Shown here: in pieces, positions 32,607-39,537 of the stretch
Layout of the letters: each line of letters begins with the position of its first letter
Numbering within the stretch: position 1 is the stretch's first letter
IMG/VR virus record: IMGVR_UViG_3300024346_000142
Location: 1-43,636 of that record
DNA length: 43,636 nt
Reading direction: 5' to 3' (one strand)
Origin: a virus
The notes under the pieces: generated by a model
Told to the model about the DNA's origin: nothing
Seen by the model: only the letters and a program-made list of their open reading frames with translations
The model's database searches: none
Made by a program: the position numbers and the translations under genes

Positions 32607-33620
32607 CTAAATGTAATTTTTTTCGAATTCGGCGTAACGATTTAGAATCATATCAGCGACAGAAGCCCATGAGTGCTTTTCGTGAATTGTTTTTGCCGAG
32701 CGCAATGCAAACTTTTTGAATTCTTCATATTCGTTTGTTACATTTGTCATCAAGTTGATCAATTCTTCAAAATCAGGAGTTGCCCACATGCCTGTGTCGG
32801 TACCGTACTGATGAGAATGATATTCTGCGTCTGAAAACTCAGCTGGCAGAGGAATCCCGTAATGCGAGAAATCTTTACAGCCCGTTAAGTCAGTTACGAT
32901 TGTAGGTAATCCTGTAGCCATTGCTTCAAAAGGAATCATTCCAAAGCCTTCACCGCTAGTGGGGTAAATGAGGCAGTGGCATTTGTGATATAGATTAATT
33001 AATTGATCTGTATCATATGATTCTGGAATACCAATAATCTGAGGATGAGAGGTAGCTTGTACTAATCTATTGTCAACATACACTTCTGCGTGACAGAAGT
33101 TATTGTATTTAAGAATTAATTTATAATCCATATTACCGTCAAATAACTCTAGGAAAGCATCAACAGCAAGTTGTGCGTTCTTACGCTTAGAGTCTCCACC
33201 TACATGTAGGAAATTAAATGTTTTGGATAGTTCTCTTTCTTCAGGAAGAAATTCTTCAGATACTCCGTGAGGAATTACATAAACATTTTCATTGACATTG
33301 GCTTTATCATAAACATCTTTAACAAAGCTAGAGGTAGCCCAAATCTCATTACACAAGCTCATATTGTATTTCCATCCAGAAGGAATCTTTGTAGATTCCC
33401 AAGGGGTATATCCTACTTTATAGTCATTATTTAACTGATAATAATGAGGTTGACAAAAGTTAATATGAAAGGGTATCTCAGTTCTGTTGTAGAATACACC
33501 TATTTTTTTAGATTGTAATGCTCTAATAGTACTAATAGCAGCGTTGGCATATCCTTGACTAGCCCAAAGCTCGCCACTGATATCAACATTACTCAAACTG
33601 AACCAGCTGATTTTTTTCAT
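32607..33620 (-). CDS. GT4-type glycosyltransferase
   Basis: A 337-residue protein. The C-terminal half has FNFLHVGGDSKRKNAQLAVD, the donor-binding strand of GT-B enzymes, and YPTSGEGFGMIPFEAMATGLP with the EX7E motif (E-GFGMIPF-E) that binds the sugar nucleotide. The N-terminal half includes VGYTPWESTKIPSGW, seen in glycosyltransferase group 1 proteins of this type. It may glycosylate DNA, a virion protein or host surface. It follows the ribonucleotide reductase gene upstream of it in transcription and lies well away from fibre genes. Confidence 0.85.
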   Translation of the reverse strand: MKKISWFSLSNVDISGELWASQGYANAAISTIRALQSKKIGVFYNRTEIPFHINFCQPHYYQLNNDYKVGYTPWESTKIPSGWKYNMSLCNEIWATSSFVKDVYDKANVNENVYVIPHGVSEEFLPEERELSKTFNFLHVGGDSKRKNAQLAVDAFLELFDGNMDYKLILKYNNFCHAEVYVDNRLVQATSHPQIIGIPESYDTDQLINLYHKCHCLIYPTSGEGFGMIPFEAMATGLPTIVTDLTGCKDFSHYGIPLPAEFSDAEYHSHQYGTDTGMWATPDFEELINLMTNVTNEYEEFKKFALRSAKTIHEKHSWASVADMILNRYAEFEKNYI

Positions 33621-33645
33621 ATTCTCCTTGGGACAACTCTACTGC

Positions 33646-33867
33646 TTACTTGAAGCTTTCAGAGCTGATTGATAAACAGTTTACACCCTTTTCAATCAAT
33701 ATTAGTGCGTGTTCCTCAGATATTTCACAAGTTATTGGCAAATCTGTGTAAACACATCTTGCAGCAGCAATGTAAAAGTCATCAAACTTAGTTATCCCAA
33801 TACAATCGGAATCAAGAATGACTGCAGGTCCGCACTCATCCGATTCAACAATTGCAATAATTTTCAT
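33646..33867 (-). CDS. Small hypothetical protein, first leftward gene
   Basis: A 73-residue protein from ATG 33867; the frame runs to a TTG at 33873. MKIIAIVESDECGPAVILDS and HALILIEKGVNCLSISSE suggest a small alpha/beta fold with several Cys. It is acidic. As the first gene leftward from the divergent control region it is likely expressed early among the leftward genes. Family not recognised. Confidence 0.55.
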   Translation of the reverse strand: MKIIAIVESDECGPAVILDSDCIGITKFDDFYIAAARCVYTDLPITCEISEEHALILIEKGVNCLSISSESFK

Positions 33868-33895
33868 ATCCAAATTTTACCATCCAAACTATTAT

Positions 33896-33960
33896 CAGTA
33901 TACTTAAGCATACTTATATAACAATAAGCATACTTGTATAACTAGCATACTTAGTATACC
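33896..33960. promoter_or_regulatory. Repeated GCATACTT elements in the divergent control region
   Basis: Three direct copies of AGCATACTT followed by (A/G)TATAAC or AGTATACC begin with the G at 33908, 33928 and 33945, and a related AGTATACTTAAG lies just to their left. AGTATACTTAAGCATACT is nearly a palindrome around CTTAAG. The array lies between the divergent first genes, with TATAAC-like hexamers inside the units, so it probably combines operators and promoters for both directions. The repeats are seen; the role is inferred. Confidence 0.7.
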
Positions 33961-33962
33961 GG

Positions 33963-33977
33963 CGCATCCCAGATGCG
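33963..33977. promoter_or_regulatory. Short hairpin in the divergent control region
   Basis: CGCATC and GATGCG form a perfect six-bp stem with a three-base loop. A T-run follows 12 bases later, too far for a classical terminator. It could be part of the 5' leader of the thyX message or an operator. Confidence 0.4.
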
Positions 33978-34040
33978 AAGCATATCAATTTTTTATGAGG
34001 AATGTGCGGACTACTAAGAATTTTTTGATAACATAGCTTC

Positions 34041-34736
34041 ATGACTTATACTACCGTTCACGATGTCCTAGACAATGGCGAAATTGAATTACTTAACTGT
34101 ATGGCATCTGACATTGATGTTGTTAATGCTGCAAAAGTTAGTTTTGCTACTTATGTTAAAGAGTTAGATGAGTCCTCAATCGGATTAATTAAGTATCTTA
34201 TGAGAAACAAGCATGCAACACCATTTGAACACTGTGTATTTAAATTTAGAATTAAGGCTCCAATTTTTGTCACAAGAGAGTGGATGCGCCATCGTTGGTC
34301 TTCGTTTAACGAAATGAGTATGCGCTATCATCAGCCTGCAAACATTGATTATTATACTCCTTCTTACGATAAAATTCGTAAACAAATCGGTAAACCCGGA
34401 GCATATAAGTTTGAAGAGATCTCTGATCCAGAAGTTAAAGATGCTTTTTATTCAATCTTTCAGGAAACCATCCTTCATGCAGATGAAGCTTATTATAAAC
34501 TGATTGAGCTTGGTATAGCCAAAGAAATTGCTCGCTGTGTATTACCAGTTACTCAATATACTGAGTTTATTTGGACAGTTAATGCAAGAAGTTTAATTAA
34601 CTTTATTTCATTAAGAAATGAAAGCAATGCTCAATATGAAATTAATGAATATGCAAAAATAATTGAAAACATCTTTCAGAAAACAATGCCTATTTCGCAC
34701 GAAGCCTTTATTGAATCAGGTAGAATTGCTCTATGA
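34041..34736 (+). CDS. thyX: Flavin-dependent thymidylate synthase ThyX
   Basis: A 231-residue protein. The diagnostic ThyX motif is present in full as RHRWSSFNEMSMRY at 83-96 (RHRxxSxNExSxRY), binding FAD and dUMP. TPFEHCVFKFRIKAP (60-74) and the C-terminal RSLINFISLRNESNAQYEI are also typical. The enzyme methylates dUMP to dTMP using methylenetetrahydrofolate, FAD and NADPH. No clear ribosome site precedes the ATG; a GATAAC sequence ends ten bases upstream, so a short leader or leaderless message is possible. First gene of the rightward transcript. Its stop overlaps the next start (ATGA). Confidence 0.95.
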   Translation: MTYTTVHDVLDNGEIELLNCMASDIDVVNAAKVSFATYVKELDESSIGLIKYLMRNKHATPFEHCVFKFRIKAPIFVTREWMRHRWSSFNEMSMRYHQPANIDYYTPSYDKIRKQIGKPGAYKFEEISDPEVKDAFYSIFQETILHADEAYYKLIELGIAKEIARCVLPVTQYTEFIWTVNARSLINFISLRNESNAQYEINEYAKIIENIFQKTMPISHEAFIESGRIAL

Positions 34737-34894
34737 GTAGATTTCTTTATGTTGTAGCCTATGTGATGTTTGCATCATTTATAATCAGAGTGGCTATTAT
34801 CGCTGGCTGGTCACACGATCCCGGATATATTGGTCCAGCTTTACTGGTTTTTGCAGCTGGTTTTATATTGGCAACTCAACTTAATGAATCCTGA
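34733..34894 (+). CDS. Small membrane protein
   Basis: A 53-residue protein with two hydrophobic segments: about 4-24 (FLYVVAYVMFASFIIRVAIIA) shortened here to its core, and about 33-48 (YIGPALLVFAAGFILA). ATG overlaps the ThyX stop (ATGA), and the next gene starts 11 bases before its end. Function unknown. Confidence 0.6.
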   Translation: MSRFLYVVAYVMFASFIIRVAIIAGWSHDPGYIGPALLVFAAGFILATQLNES

Positions 34895-35288
34895 AGACAT
34901 TAACCAAGAGTATTTGAATACAAAAAAATTACTCCTGATTAGCGATACATGGTATCCATATCCATATATCACTGATTTTTTAAAGAACCTAACTTCAGGC
35001 AAAGTCTTTGTATATTCTTCACCAGCCTCAACTGCTAAATTTATTAAAGTATATCTTAAAGTTTTTGCAAAAAGAAAAGTTAATTTAATAAAAGATAAAA
35101 ACTTTAATCTTTTTTTTGACGACAAAATTAACGAATATGTTGTTGTTGTGTTTTTTGGTAAAAAAAGAGTCCCAGAAACCGCTATACTGGAGATCGTTAC
35201 AAAAAAATTGCTCACATCGTACCAAGATGTGATGCTCGTGTACCCGGATGGAGTTGATTACGATGAGGATAGTCCCTTATTCAGATGA
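34884..35288 (+). CDS. Hypothetical protein, Lys/Tyr-rich
   Basis: A 134-residue protein from ATG 34884; the frame is open further upstream but there it would overlap the membrane protein throughout. Alternating strands and helices (KLLLISDTWYPYPYITDFL, then KVFVYSSPASTAKF, YVVVVFFGKKRVPETAIL and DVMLVYPDGVDYDED) suggest a small Rossmann-like fold. No nucleotide-binding glycine motif is visible. Family not recognised. Confidence 0.6.
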   Translation: MNPEDINQEYLNTKKLLLISDTWYPYPYITDFLKNLTSGKVFVYSSPASTAKFIKVYLKVFAKRKVNLIKDKNFNLFFDDKINEYVVVVFFGKKRVPETAILEIVTKKLLTSYQDVMLVYPDGVDYDEDSPLFR

Positions 35289-35505
35289 TGGTGATTTAGA
35301 AGACCTTGAAACGCTAACCATCATCATCAAAGCTGTCCCTTTCGAAGATAGCTTTATTCCAGCATTTTATATTTCCTCTCCATCTGAGGATTATATGATG
35401 TCTATTGATGAGCTTTCCGCCTTAATGGATGGAATTGAGATTGCAAACAAGTCAGTGGATGATATTATTGACTACATATTGAATTCAAAGGCGGAGGAAG
35501 AATGA
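35263..35505 (+). CDS. Small acidic hypothetical protein
   Basis: An 80-residue protein. ATG 35263 is preferred because GGAG lies nine bases upstream; an ATG at 35248 is possible. It overlaps the previous gene by 26 bases and the next by four. The acidic composition (DDGDLEDLETL, SIDELSALMDGIE) and absence of basic residues recall DNA-mimic or inhibitor proteins of phages, but this is only a composition argument. Confidence 0.6.
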   Translation: MRIVPYSDDGDLEDLETLTIIIKAVPFEDSFIPAFYISSPSEDYMMSIDELSALMDGIEIANKSVDDIIDYILNSKAEEE

Positions 35506-35789
35506 TTTTTGGTCAACTAATTAAAGATTTTCCATACCCTGTAAAAGTGTGTCCATACTGCATGAAAGAGATGAAAACCGTAAATGCTGTTCACTATGAA
35601 CCGGACAAATATCAGTACAAAGCTCTATATTTAGATCCTAATCCTGAGTGCCCAGTTTATGACGAAGGTGCTCGAAAAGCCTATGCAAGAATCTATTACT
35701 CATCAGAAGATGCATACATTGCGTTCCACAACATAAGTATTCCTGTCCAAAGATGGGAAAGAGATGACCTATATAGCTATTACAAGTGA
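35502..35789 (+). CDS. Small protein with a CxxC pair
   Basis: A 95-residue protein with CPYCMKEM at 17-24 and a third Cys at about 50 (NPECPVYD). The single CxxC could be half of a zinc site or a redox pair. Many Tyr residues, mixed alpha/beta. ATGA overlap with the upstream gene. Family not recognised. Confidence 0.6.
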   Translation: MIFGQLIKDFPYPVKVCPYCMKEMKTVNAVHYEPDKYQYKALYLDPNPECPVYDEGARKAYARIYYSSEDAYIAFHNISIPVQRWERDDLYSYYK

Positions 35790-35812
35790 AACCGTGATAA
35801 AATGGAAACACT

Positions 35813-36643
35813 ATGTCTAATCAAAAGTTTGATGAAAAAGAAGTTGAGAGTCTACTAAAATCACTAACGGAGTGGTTCGGTGAAAAATGGGTTGACATCT
35901 CCAGACCTAAAAAGGGTGGTGGTTTTGAGCCTTGTGGTAGAGATGATGCAAAGACTGGTAAATACCCTAAATGTGTCCCAGCTTCTAAGGCAGCAAAGAT
36001 GACACCGGAACAGATTGCCTCTGCTGTTCGGAGAAAAAGAACTGCAGAATCAACTCAGGCAAGAGATGGCAAAACCCCAATATATGTCTCAACAGATAGA
36101 GAAAAAGTTGAGAAAGCCAATGTTCCTACTGACCCAGCACTTTACGCCAGAGTGAAAGCTGCTGCTAAGGCGAAGTTTGATGTATACCCGTCAGCCTATG
36201 CAAATGCATGGCTTGTCCGGGAGTACAAAAAAAGAGGAGGGGGTTACAGAGTGACAAAAGAAAATGTAAGCAAGGTTGCAGAAGACCTTGTGGAAGAAGA
36301 AGCTGCACTTGCGGATGCCTTGATGACCATTGCATCCAGATACGGTAAATTTGACGAAGATGAAACTGGCATTTATGCTGCATATGACAACCCAGAGGAA
36401 AACGAAGTTAAAGATATTGGTGTCAAGTGCGCAAATTGCGTTCTATACGAGGGGGAGGGTGTTTGTAAAATTATCGCCCAGCGTGTAGAGGAAGAAGGAA
36501 AATGCAGGTTTGCTGTAATTCCGGATGGAGTCGTAATGCCAGAAATGGATGATGAATACGAAGAAGAGGATGACATGGAAGAAACTTCGATGTCTAACCT
36601 CATCTCTTTAATTAGAGATTTATTAAATAATAAGGAGAAATAA
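35813..36643 (+). CDS. DUF5872-like protein fused to a four-Cys domain
   Basis: A 276-residue protein with three parts. Residues 18-75 (EKWVDISRPKKGGGFEPCGR, then YPKCVPASKAAKMT and SAVRRKRTAES) match the DUF5872 pattern as I recall it. Residues about 105-148 (TDPALYARVKAAAKAKFDVY, then AYANAWLVREYKKRGGGYR) form a second module common in phages. Residues about 198-230 carry C-x2-C-x8-C-x12-C (KCANCVLYEGEGVC, then EEGKCRFAVIPDG), resembling a HiPIP-like or zinc domain. The C-terminus is very acidic. Basic N-terminus and acidic tail suggest nucleic-acid or virion contact. Function unknown. Confidence 0.65.
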   Translation: MSNQKFDEKEVESLLKSLTEWFGEKWVDISRPKKGGGFEPCGRDDAKTGKYPKCVPASKAAKMTPEQIASAVRRKRTAESTQARDGKTPIYVSTDREKVEKANVPTDPALYARVKAAAKAKFDVYPSAYANAWLVREYKKRGGGYRVTKENVSKVAEDLVEEEAALADALMTIASRYGKFDEDETGIYAAYDNPEENEVKDIGVKCANCVLYEGEGVCKIIAQRVEEEGKCRFAVIPDGVVMPEMDDEYEEEDDMEETSMSNLISLIRDLLNNKEK

Positions 36644-36644
36644 T

Positions 36645-37028
36645 ATGAAATATAATATTGAAAAAATGTTTCAGGACCATACCTCAATGAAGTCATGGCA
36701 TGAAGAGATGGCTAAAACAGCTGCAACTCAAATGCAAGACCACATCAAGGCTGCGTCTTGGCACGAATCACAAACAGACATGATCAAAGCAATGATGAAC
36801 GAGGTACCTCTTGACCCAGAGAAGAAAGTTACTTCAATCCCCACAGCCGGATCAGCTTCAACACCAACTTCTGGTGCTGGCAAGACCTCCCCTGCAAAGG
36901 AAGTCGCATTGGACCCTGAGTCCGTTAAAAAGGGTGACCTAGTTTCCCTTCTTAAGAGCCATGAAGCAGAGTTTGGTTCGTTTGATATGTCTGCTGAAGA
37001 TATCGCAAACTTCTTGCTTGCAGAGTAA
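36645..37028 (+). CDS. Hypothetical helical protein
   Basis: A 127-residue protein with AAGGAG seven bases before the ATG, which gives it the best ribosome site of the block. N-terminal helices rich in His/Met (SWHEEMAKTAATQMQDHIKA, SWHESQTDMIKAMMNE) are followed by a Pro/Ser/Thr/Ala linker and a C-terminal DLVSLLKSHEAEFGSFDMS helical pair. The repeated SWHE block suggests an internal duplication. Similar proteins accompany DUF5872-like genes; a virion role is possible. Confidence 0.6.
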   Translation: MKYNIEKMFQDHTSMKSWHEEMAKTAATQMQDHIKAASWHESQTDMIKAMMNEVPLDPEKKVTSIPTAGSASTPTSGAGKTSPAKEVALDPESVKKGDLVSLLKSHEAEFGSFDMSAEDIANFLLAE

Positions 37029-37033
37029 GACCG

Positions 37034-37228
37034 ATGGAGGTGGTTTACGCTGCTCTCGTCACAACACTTGGGGGTGTTTTTGTATCTTTGATACAAAAAT
37101 CTCGTAAAGAAAACAAACAGGATCACGGAGCAGTCACAGAAATGATTAAGCTGCTTCATTCTGATGTAACAGTTATTGATCAAAAACTTGATCAGCATAT
37201 TGATGACCATTTAAAAGAAAATATTTAA
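37034..37228 (+). CDS. Small membrane-anchored coiled-coil protein
   Basis: A 64-residue protein: a short N-terminal hydrophobic segment (VVYAALVTTLGGVFVSLI) then a charged coiled coil (KLLHSDVTVIDQKLDQHIDD). This layout resembles small spanin- or holin-associated proteins, but lysis genes lie elsewhere. Starts five bases after the previous stop. Confidence 0.55.
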   Translation: MEVVYAALVTTLGGVFVSLIQKSRKENKQDHGAVTEMIKLLHSDVTVIDQKLDQHIDDHLKENI

Positions 37229-37239
37229 CAAACTACGAT

Positions 37240-37317
37240 ATACTAAGTTTGGGGCACTCTTTGGCGGGTACTATTTCGAGAGATTAGACCTGATATCTTG
37301 GAGTGCCCCATTAGTAT
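37240..37317 (+). ncRNA. Structured RNA element upstream of the Ntn hydrolase
   Basis: TGGGGCACTC (37250-37259) pairs perfectly with GAGTGCCCCA (37301-37310). The stem extends with ATACTAA (37240-37246) against TTAGTAT (37311-37317), leaving only a three-base bulge GTT. The 41-base loop is conserved-looking (GGCGGGTACTATTTCGAGAG at 37263-37282). No U-tract follows, so it is not a classical terminator. It occupies the 102-base gap before the proteasome-like gene and may be a cis-regulatory RNA or processing site. It matches no riboswitch I recognise. Confidence 0.6.
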
Positions 37318-37329
37318 CTAAAGGCAGAA

Positions 37330-37935
37330 ATGACAACAATTGTAGGAATCCAAGGCGATGATTATGCAGTTATCTGTACCGACTCAAGAGTTTCATCTTT
37401 TGATGAATCGGGTATGGCTTATCAAATAACCACCCTAGGAACAGGTAGTAGCAAAGTTGCCCAGAATGGCAGATACCTTCTTGGGGCTGCCGGAGATGTT
37501 AGAGCTATCAATATTCTGCACCACGCCTTCATTCCCCCAGTCCCCACCTTCACAATATCTGGTCCAAAGCTTGACCAGTTTATTACTCAAAAGTTTGTAC
37601 CAGCTTTGCGTGAGTGCTTTGAGAGTACAGGGTATGCAATGCCGGACAACGACACAAAAGACCACATTGCCGAGCATTCATCACAAATAGTCGTGGTTAT
37701 TAACGGGACAATCTATATTATCGATGGCGACTATTCTTGGACTTCAGACAAAGCTGGTATCTATGCCATTGGCAGTGGCTCATCTTACGCACTAGGAGCC
37801 TTGCACGCCCTAAGTAACGGCAGGGAACTTCCTCTTGCCAAAGCAAAGACAGCTATCAACAAAGCCCTATCGGTAGCGTCTAAATTTGACCCATATACAG
37901 GTGCTCCGTTCCAAACTTTCGTTCAACAAAAATAA
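37330..37935 (+). CDS. Proteasome beta-subunit-like Ntn hydrolase
   Basis: A 201-residue protein beginning MTTIVGIQGDDYAVICTDSR. If the initiator Met is removed, Thr is residue 1 and Asp of CTDSR falls at 17, exactly as in proteasome beta subunits and HslV. Lys of SSKVAQNGRYLLGAAGD (position 41) is later than the usual 33 because of an insertion. IGSGSSYALGALHAL near residues 147-161 matches the beta-subunit GSG(S/Y)xxAxGAL block with the active-site Ser. There is no propeptide. It might form an independent peptidase ring or interfere with the host proteasome. The fold call is strong; the role is unknown. Confidence 0.8.
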   Translation: MTTIVGIQGDDYAVICTDSRVSSFDESGMAYQITTLGTGSSKVAQNGRYLLGAAGDVRAINILHHAFIPPVPTFTISGPKLDQFITQKFVPALRECFESTGYAMPDNDTKDHIAEHSSQIVVVINGTIYIIDGDYSWTSDKAGIYAIGSGSSYALGALHALSNGRELPLAKAKTAINKALSVASKFDPYTGAPFQTFVQQK

Positions 37936-37949
37936 TTTATAAAACCGAG

Positions 37950-37977
37950 TTGATTTTCTATTCACGAGGTGTAAACT
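37950..37977 (+). promoter_or_regulatory. Candidate sigma70-type promoter
   Basis: TTGATT (37950-37955) and TAAACT (37972-37977) are separated by 16 bases. It lies in the gap between the Ntn hydrolase and the HTH-like gene, 25 bases before that ATG, and AAGGAAAGGA follows as a ribosome site. Confidence 0.5.
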
Positions 37978-38001
37978 GTCTACTCTAAGGAAAGGAATCT
38001 A

Positions 38002-38415
38002 ATGATTACTGAAAAAGAAATTAAGTCTATTCTAGACAAAACCCCCAGCGAAAGCTACCGTGAGGTTGCTGCAGCTCTTACCGGAGCAAAGAATCAAATG
38101 TCTGTTTCTGAAACAGCAAAATTCTACAGCGTCCCCTCAGCTTTTGTTAAAGAGGTTTGGGAAAAACATGGTTTGCTGTCAACAAACGCAGTCTCTTCAG
38201 AAGGCAAGCGCTCACGCAAAAGTGGTGTTATTGAAGCCTACCTTAAGGAAAACATCGGTAAGACGATTACTCCGCAAGATCTAGTGTCTGCAACAGGTAT
38301 CTCTATGCCAACCTTCTACAACTACTACAACGCAAACAGGGGTTTCTTTAAGAAGATTAAGCGTGGTCAATTTGAAATTGTTGATCCAAACAAAGAGCGT
38401 CAATCAAGTAAATAA
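38002..38415 (+). CDS. Helix-turn-helix-like DNA-binding protein
   Basis: A 137-residue basic protein. Two helical sections resemble HTH units: SVSETAKFYSVPSAFVKEVW (about 34-53) and ITPQDLVSATGISMPTFYNY (about 89-108), both with an A/G turn and aromatic-rich recognition helix. The tail FFKKIKRGQFEIVDP is a wing-like strand. A candidate promoter and good ribosome site (AAGGAAAGGA) precede it. A regulator of phage genes, possibly acting at the GCATACTT repeats, is a reasonable inference. Confidence 0.65.
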   Translation: MITEKEIKSILDKTPSESYREVAAALTGAKNQMSVSETAKFYSVPSAFVKEVWEKHGLLSTNAVSSEGKRSRKSGVIEAYLKENIGKTITPQDLVSATGISMPTFYNYYNANRGFFKKIKRGQFEIVDPNKERQSSK

Positions 38416-39227
38416 TGGTCCTCTCTAATCTACTCTCAGCAAAACTTTCAGAATCTTGGGAAGAAGCAGCTTCTCTTACTGTTAAAGAGCTATTCAAATT
38501 TATTTCTGAAAATGAAGAACTTTTTGCAGATATCACAAGAGATGTTACTTTGTGTAACAAGGTGCTTGGAAATGATTTTGTTGAGAATATGAGGACTATT
38601 GTTGATTATATGATCACAGTAAAAGTTTGGGATCATGACAAAACAAATGACTTTGAAGTAGCATCGGCTATTGTAAACTATTGGTGTATTCTTTCTGTTC
38701 TTTCATTTTTGTCATTAAAACAAATAGATAAAGATTTAGATTTGAACGAATACAGAGATTGGACTCTCCTTACTGTTACTAGAAAACAAAGAGACTATGG
38801 TTCGGACAATATTGCCAAATTTGGTCTTAATGGTTTAGTAATTAGGATTCATGATAAAGTAGCTCGCCTTGAGAATTTAATTAAAAAAGGTTCCGGTCCG
38901 TCTAATGAATCTCTCCAAGATACATTACTAGACATCATTGGGTATTCCATCATTGCAATCAAATGGATCAATGGTACATTTCTATTCCCGATGTCAAACA
39001 ATGATGACTTTATGCCAAAAGCTTTGACAGACGGTAATTTTTTCTACTCAATTGACGAATCCCCAATCAACAGACACAACAAGGTCCCTATTACAACATC
39101 AAATGGACCAATTGTAACAAATTATGTAGTTTATGACTCTCGTGGAGAAAATATCTCAAGTGGTAGCTATAAGTACAGGGGTCCGAGCTATCCGGAACCC
39201 GACCACCCCAACCCAAAATTTAGATAA
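38415..39227 (+). CDS. Nucleotide-modification-associated (DUF1599-like) protein
   Basis: A 270-residue protein. Residues 119-185 (LTVTRKQRDYGSDNIAKFGL, then VIRIHDKVARLENLIKKG, then DTLLDIIGYSII) match the DUF1599/Nmad1 pattern, a domain with conserved Tyr-Gly, Arg-x-x-Asp-Lys and Asp-x-x-Asp residues that occurs in phages with modified bases or nucleotide salvage genes. The N-terminal 115 residues are a helical domain not recognised, and the C-terminus is Pro/Tyr/Ser-rich. TAATG overlap joins it to the HTH-like gene. It probably acts on nucleotides or their pyrophosphates. Confidence 0.72.
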   Translation: MVLSNLLSAKLSESWEEAASLTVKELFKFISENEELFADITRDVTLCNKVLGNDFVENMRTIVDYMITVKVWDHDKTNDFEVASAIVNYWCILSVLSFLSLKQIDKDLDLNEYRDWTLLTVTRKQRDYGSDNIAKFGLNGLVIRIHDKVARLENLIKKGSGPSNESLQDTLLDIIGYSIIAIKWINGTFLFPMSNNDDFMPKALTDGNFFYSIDESPINRHNKVPITTSNGPIVTNYVVYDSRGENISSGSYKYRGPSYPEPDHPNPKFR

Positions 39228-39228
39228 T

Positions 39229-39402
39229 ATGGCAATTTACGATTACAAGTGTGAGAATGATCATATCTATACAGAAATTCGTTCAATAAAAGAAGACCAA
39301 AAGAAGACGCATTGCGAATACTGCAATGGGGAATTAAAACAAGTCTATTCAGCTCCTTTGATGCAATTAAAGGGCACTGGCTTTTATCGGAATAATAGAT
39401 GA
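39229..39402 (+). CDS. FmdB-type zinc ribbon protein
   Basis: A 57-residue protein beginning MAIYDYKCENDHIY with the FmdB/CxxC_CxxC_SSSS pattern: C8 and the HCEYCNGEL pair, then QVYSAPLMQLKGTGFYRNN, whose final KGxGFYxxx is characteristic. Only three Cys plus His are visible, so one ligand of the usual four is His or missing (CENDH instead of CxxC). Starts two bases after the previous stop. These small proteins are often regulatory. Confidence 0.82.
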   Translation: MAIYDYKCENDHIYTEIRSIKEDQKKTHCEYCNGELKQVYSAPLMQLKGTGFYRNNR

Positions 39403-39537
39403 TGTATAATATATATGACACCCTTTGTGTTTGTTGCGCAAGTGCAGGCTACCTTGGGACCGTTATAGTACAAATGAAAGCCCCGGAACTATCCCTACGC
39501 AAGTAAATAGCCGGGGTTTTTGAATTGAAAGGAAACA
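39403..39537 (+). ncRNA. Structured leader between zinc ribbon and P450 genes
   Basis: This 135-base gap has two similar blocks, TGCGCAAGTGCAGGCTACC (39435-39453) and TACGCAAGTAAATAGCC (39496-39512), a probable intervening pairing and the terminator described separately. A Shine-Dalgarno AAAGGAAAC precedes the P450 ATG. A leader ending in a terminator just before a gene is a riboswitch-like arrangement. I could not match it to a known riboswitch class. Confidence 0.4.
39481..39521 (+). terminator. Terminator immediately upstream of the P450 gene
   Basis: CCCCGG (39481-39486) and CCGGGG (39511-39516) form a perfect stem around a 24-base loop, followed by TTTTT. It ends 16 bases before the P450 ATG. 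It either ends the thyX-side transcript or acts as a conditional terminator of the P450 leader. Confidence 0.7.

Noticed and set aside
37250-37310. A truncated tRNA
   Set aside because: GGGGCAC and GTGCCCC would make a good acceptor stem, but there is no D-arm, anticodon arm or T-loop between them.
39229-39402. Ferredoxin partner for the P450
   Set aside because: The Cys pattern is that of an FmdB zinc ribbon and lacks the four-Cys iron-sulfur spacing.
39403-39537. A c-di-GMP, cobalamin or pistol-type RNA
   Set aside because: CGCAAGT and AAATAG stretches recall parts of these RNAs, but the full set of core bases could not be found.
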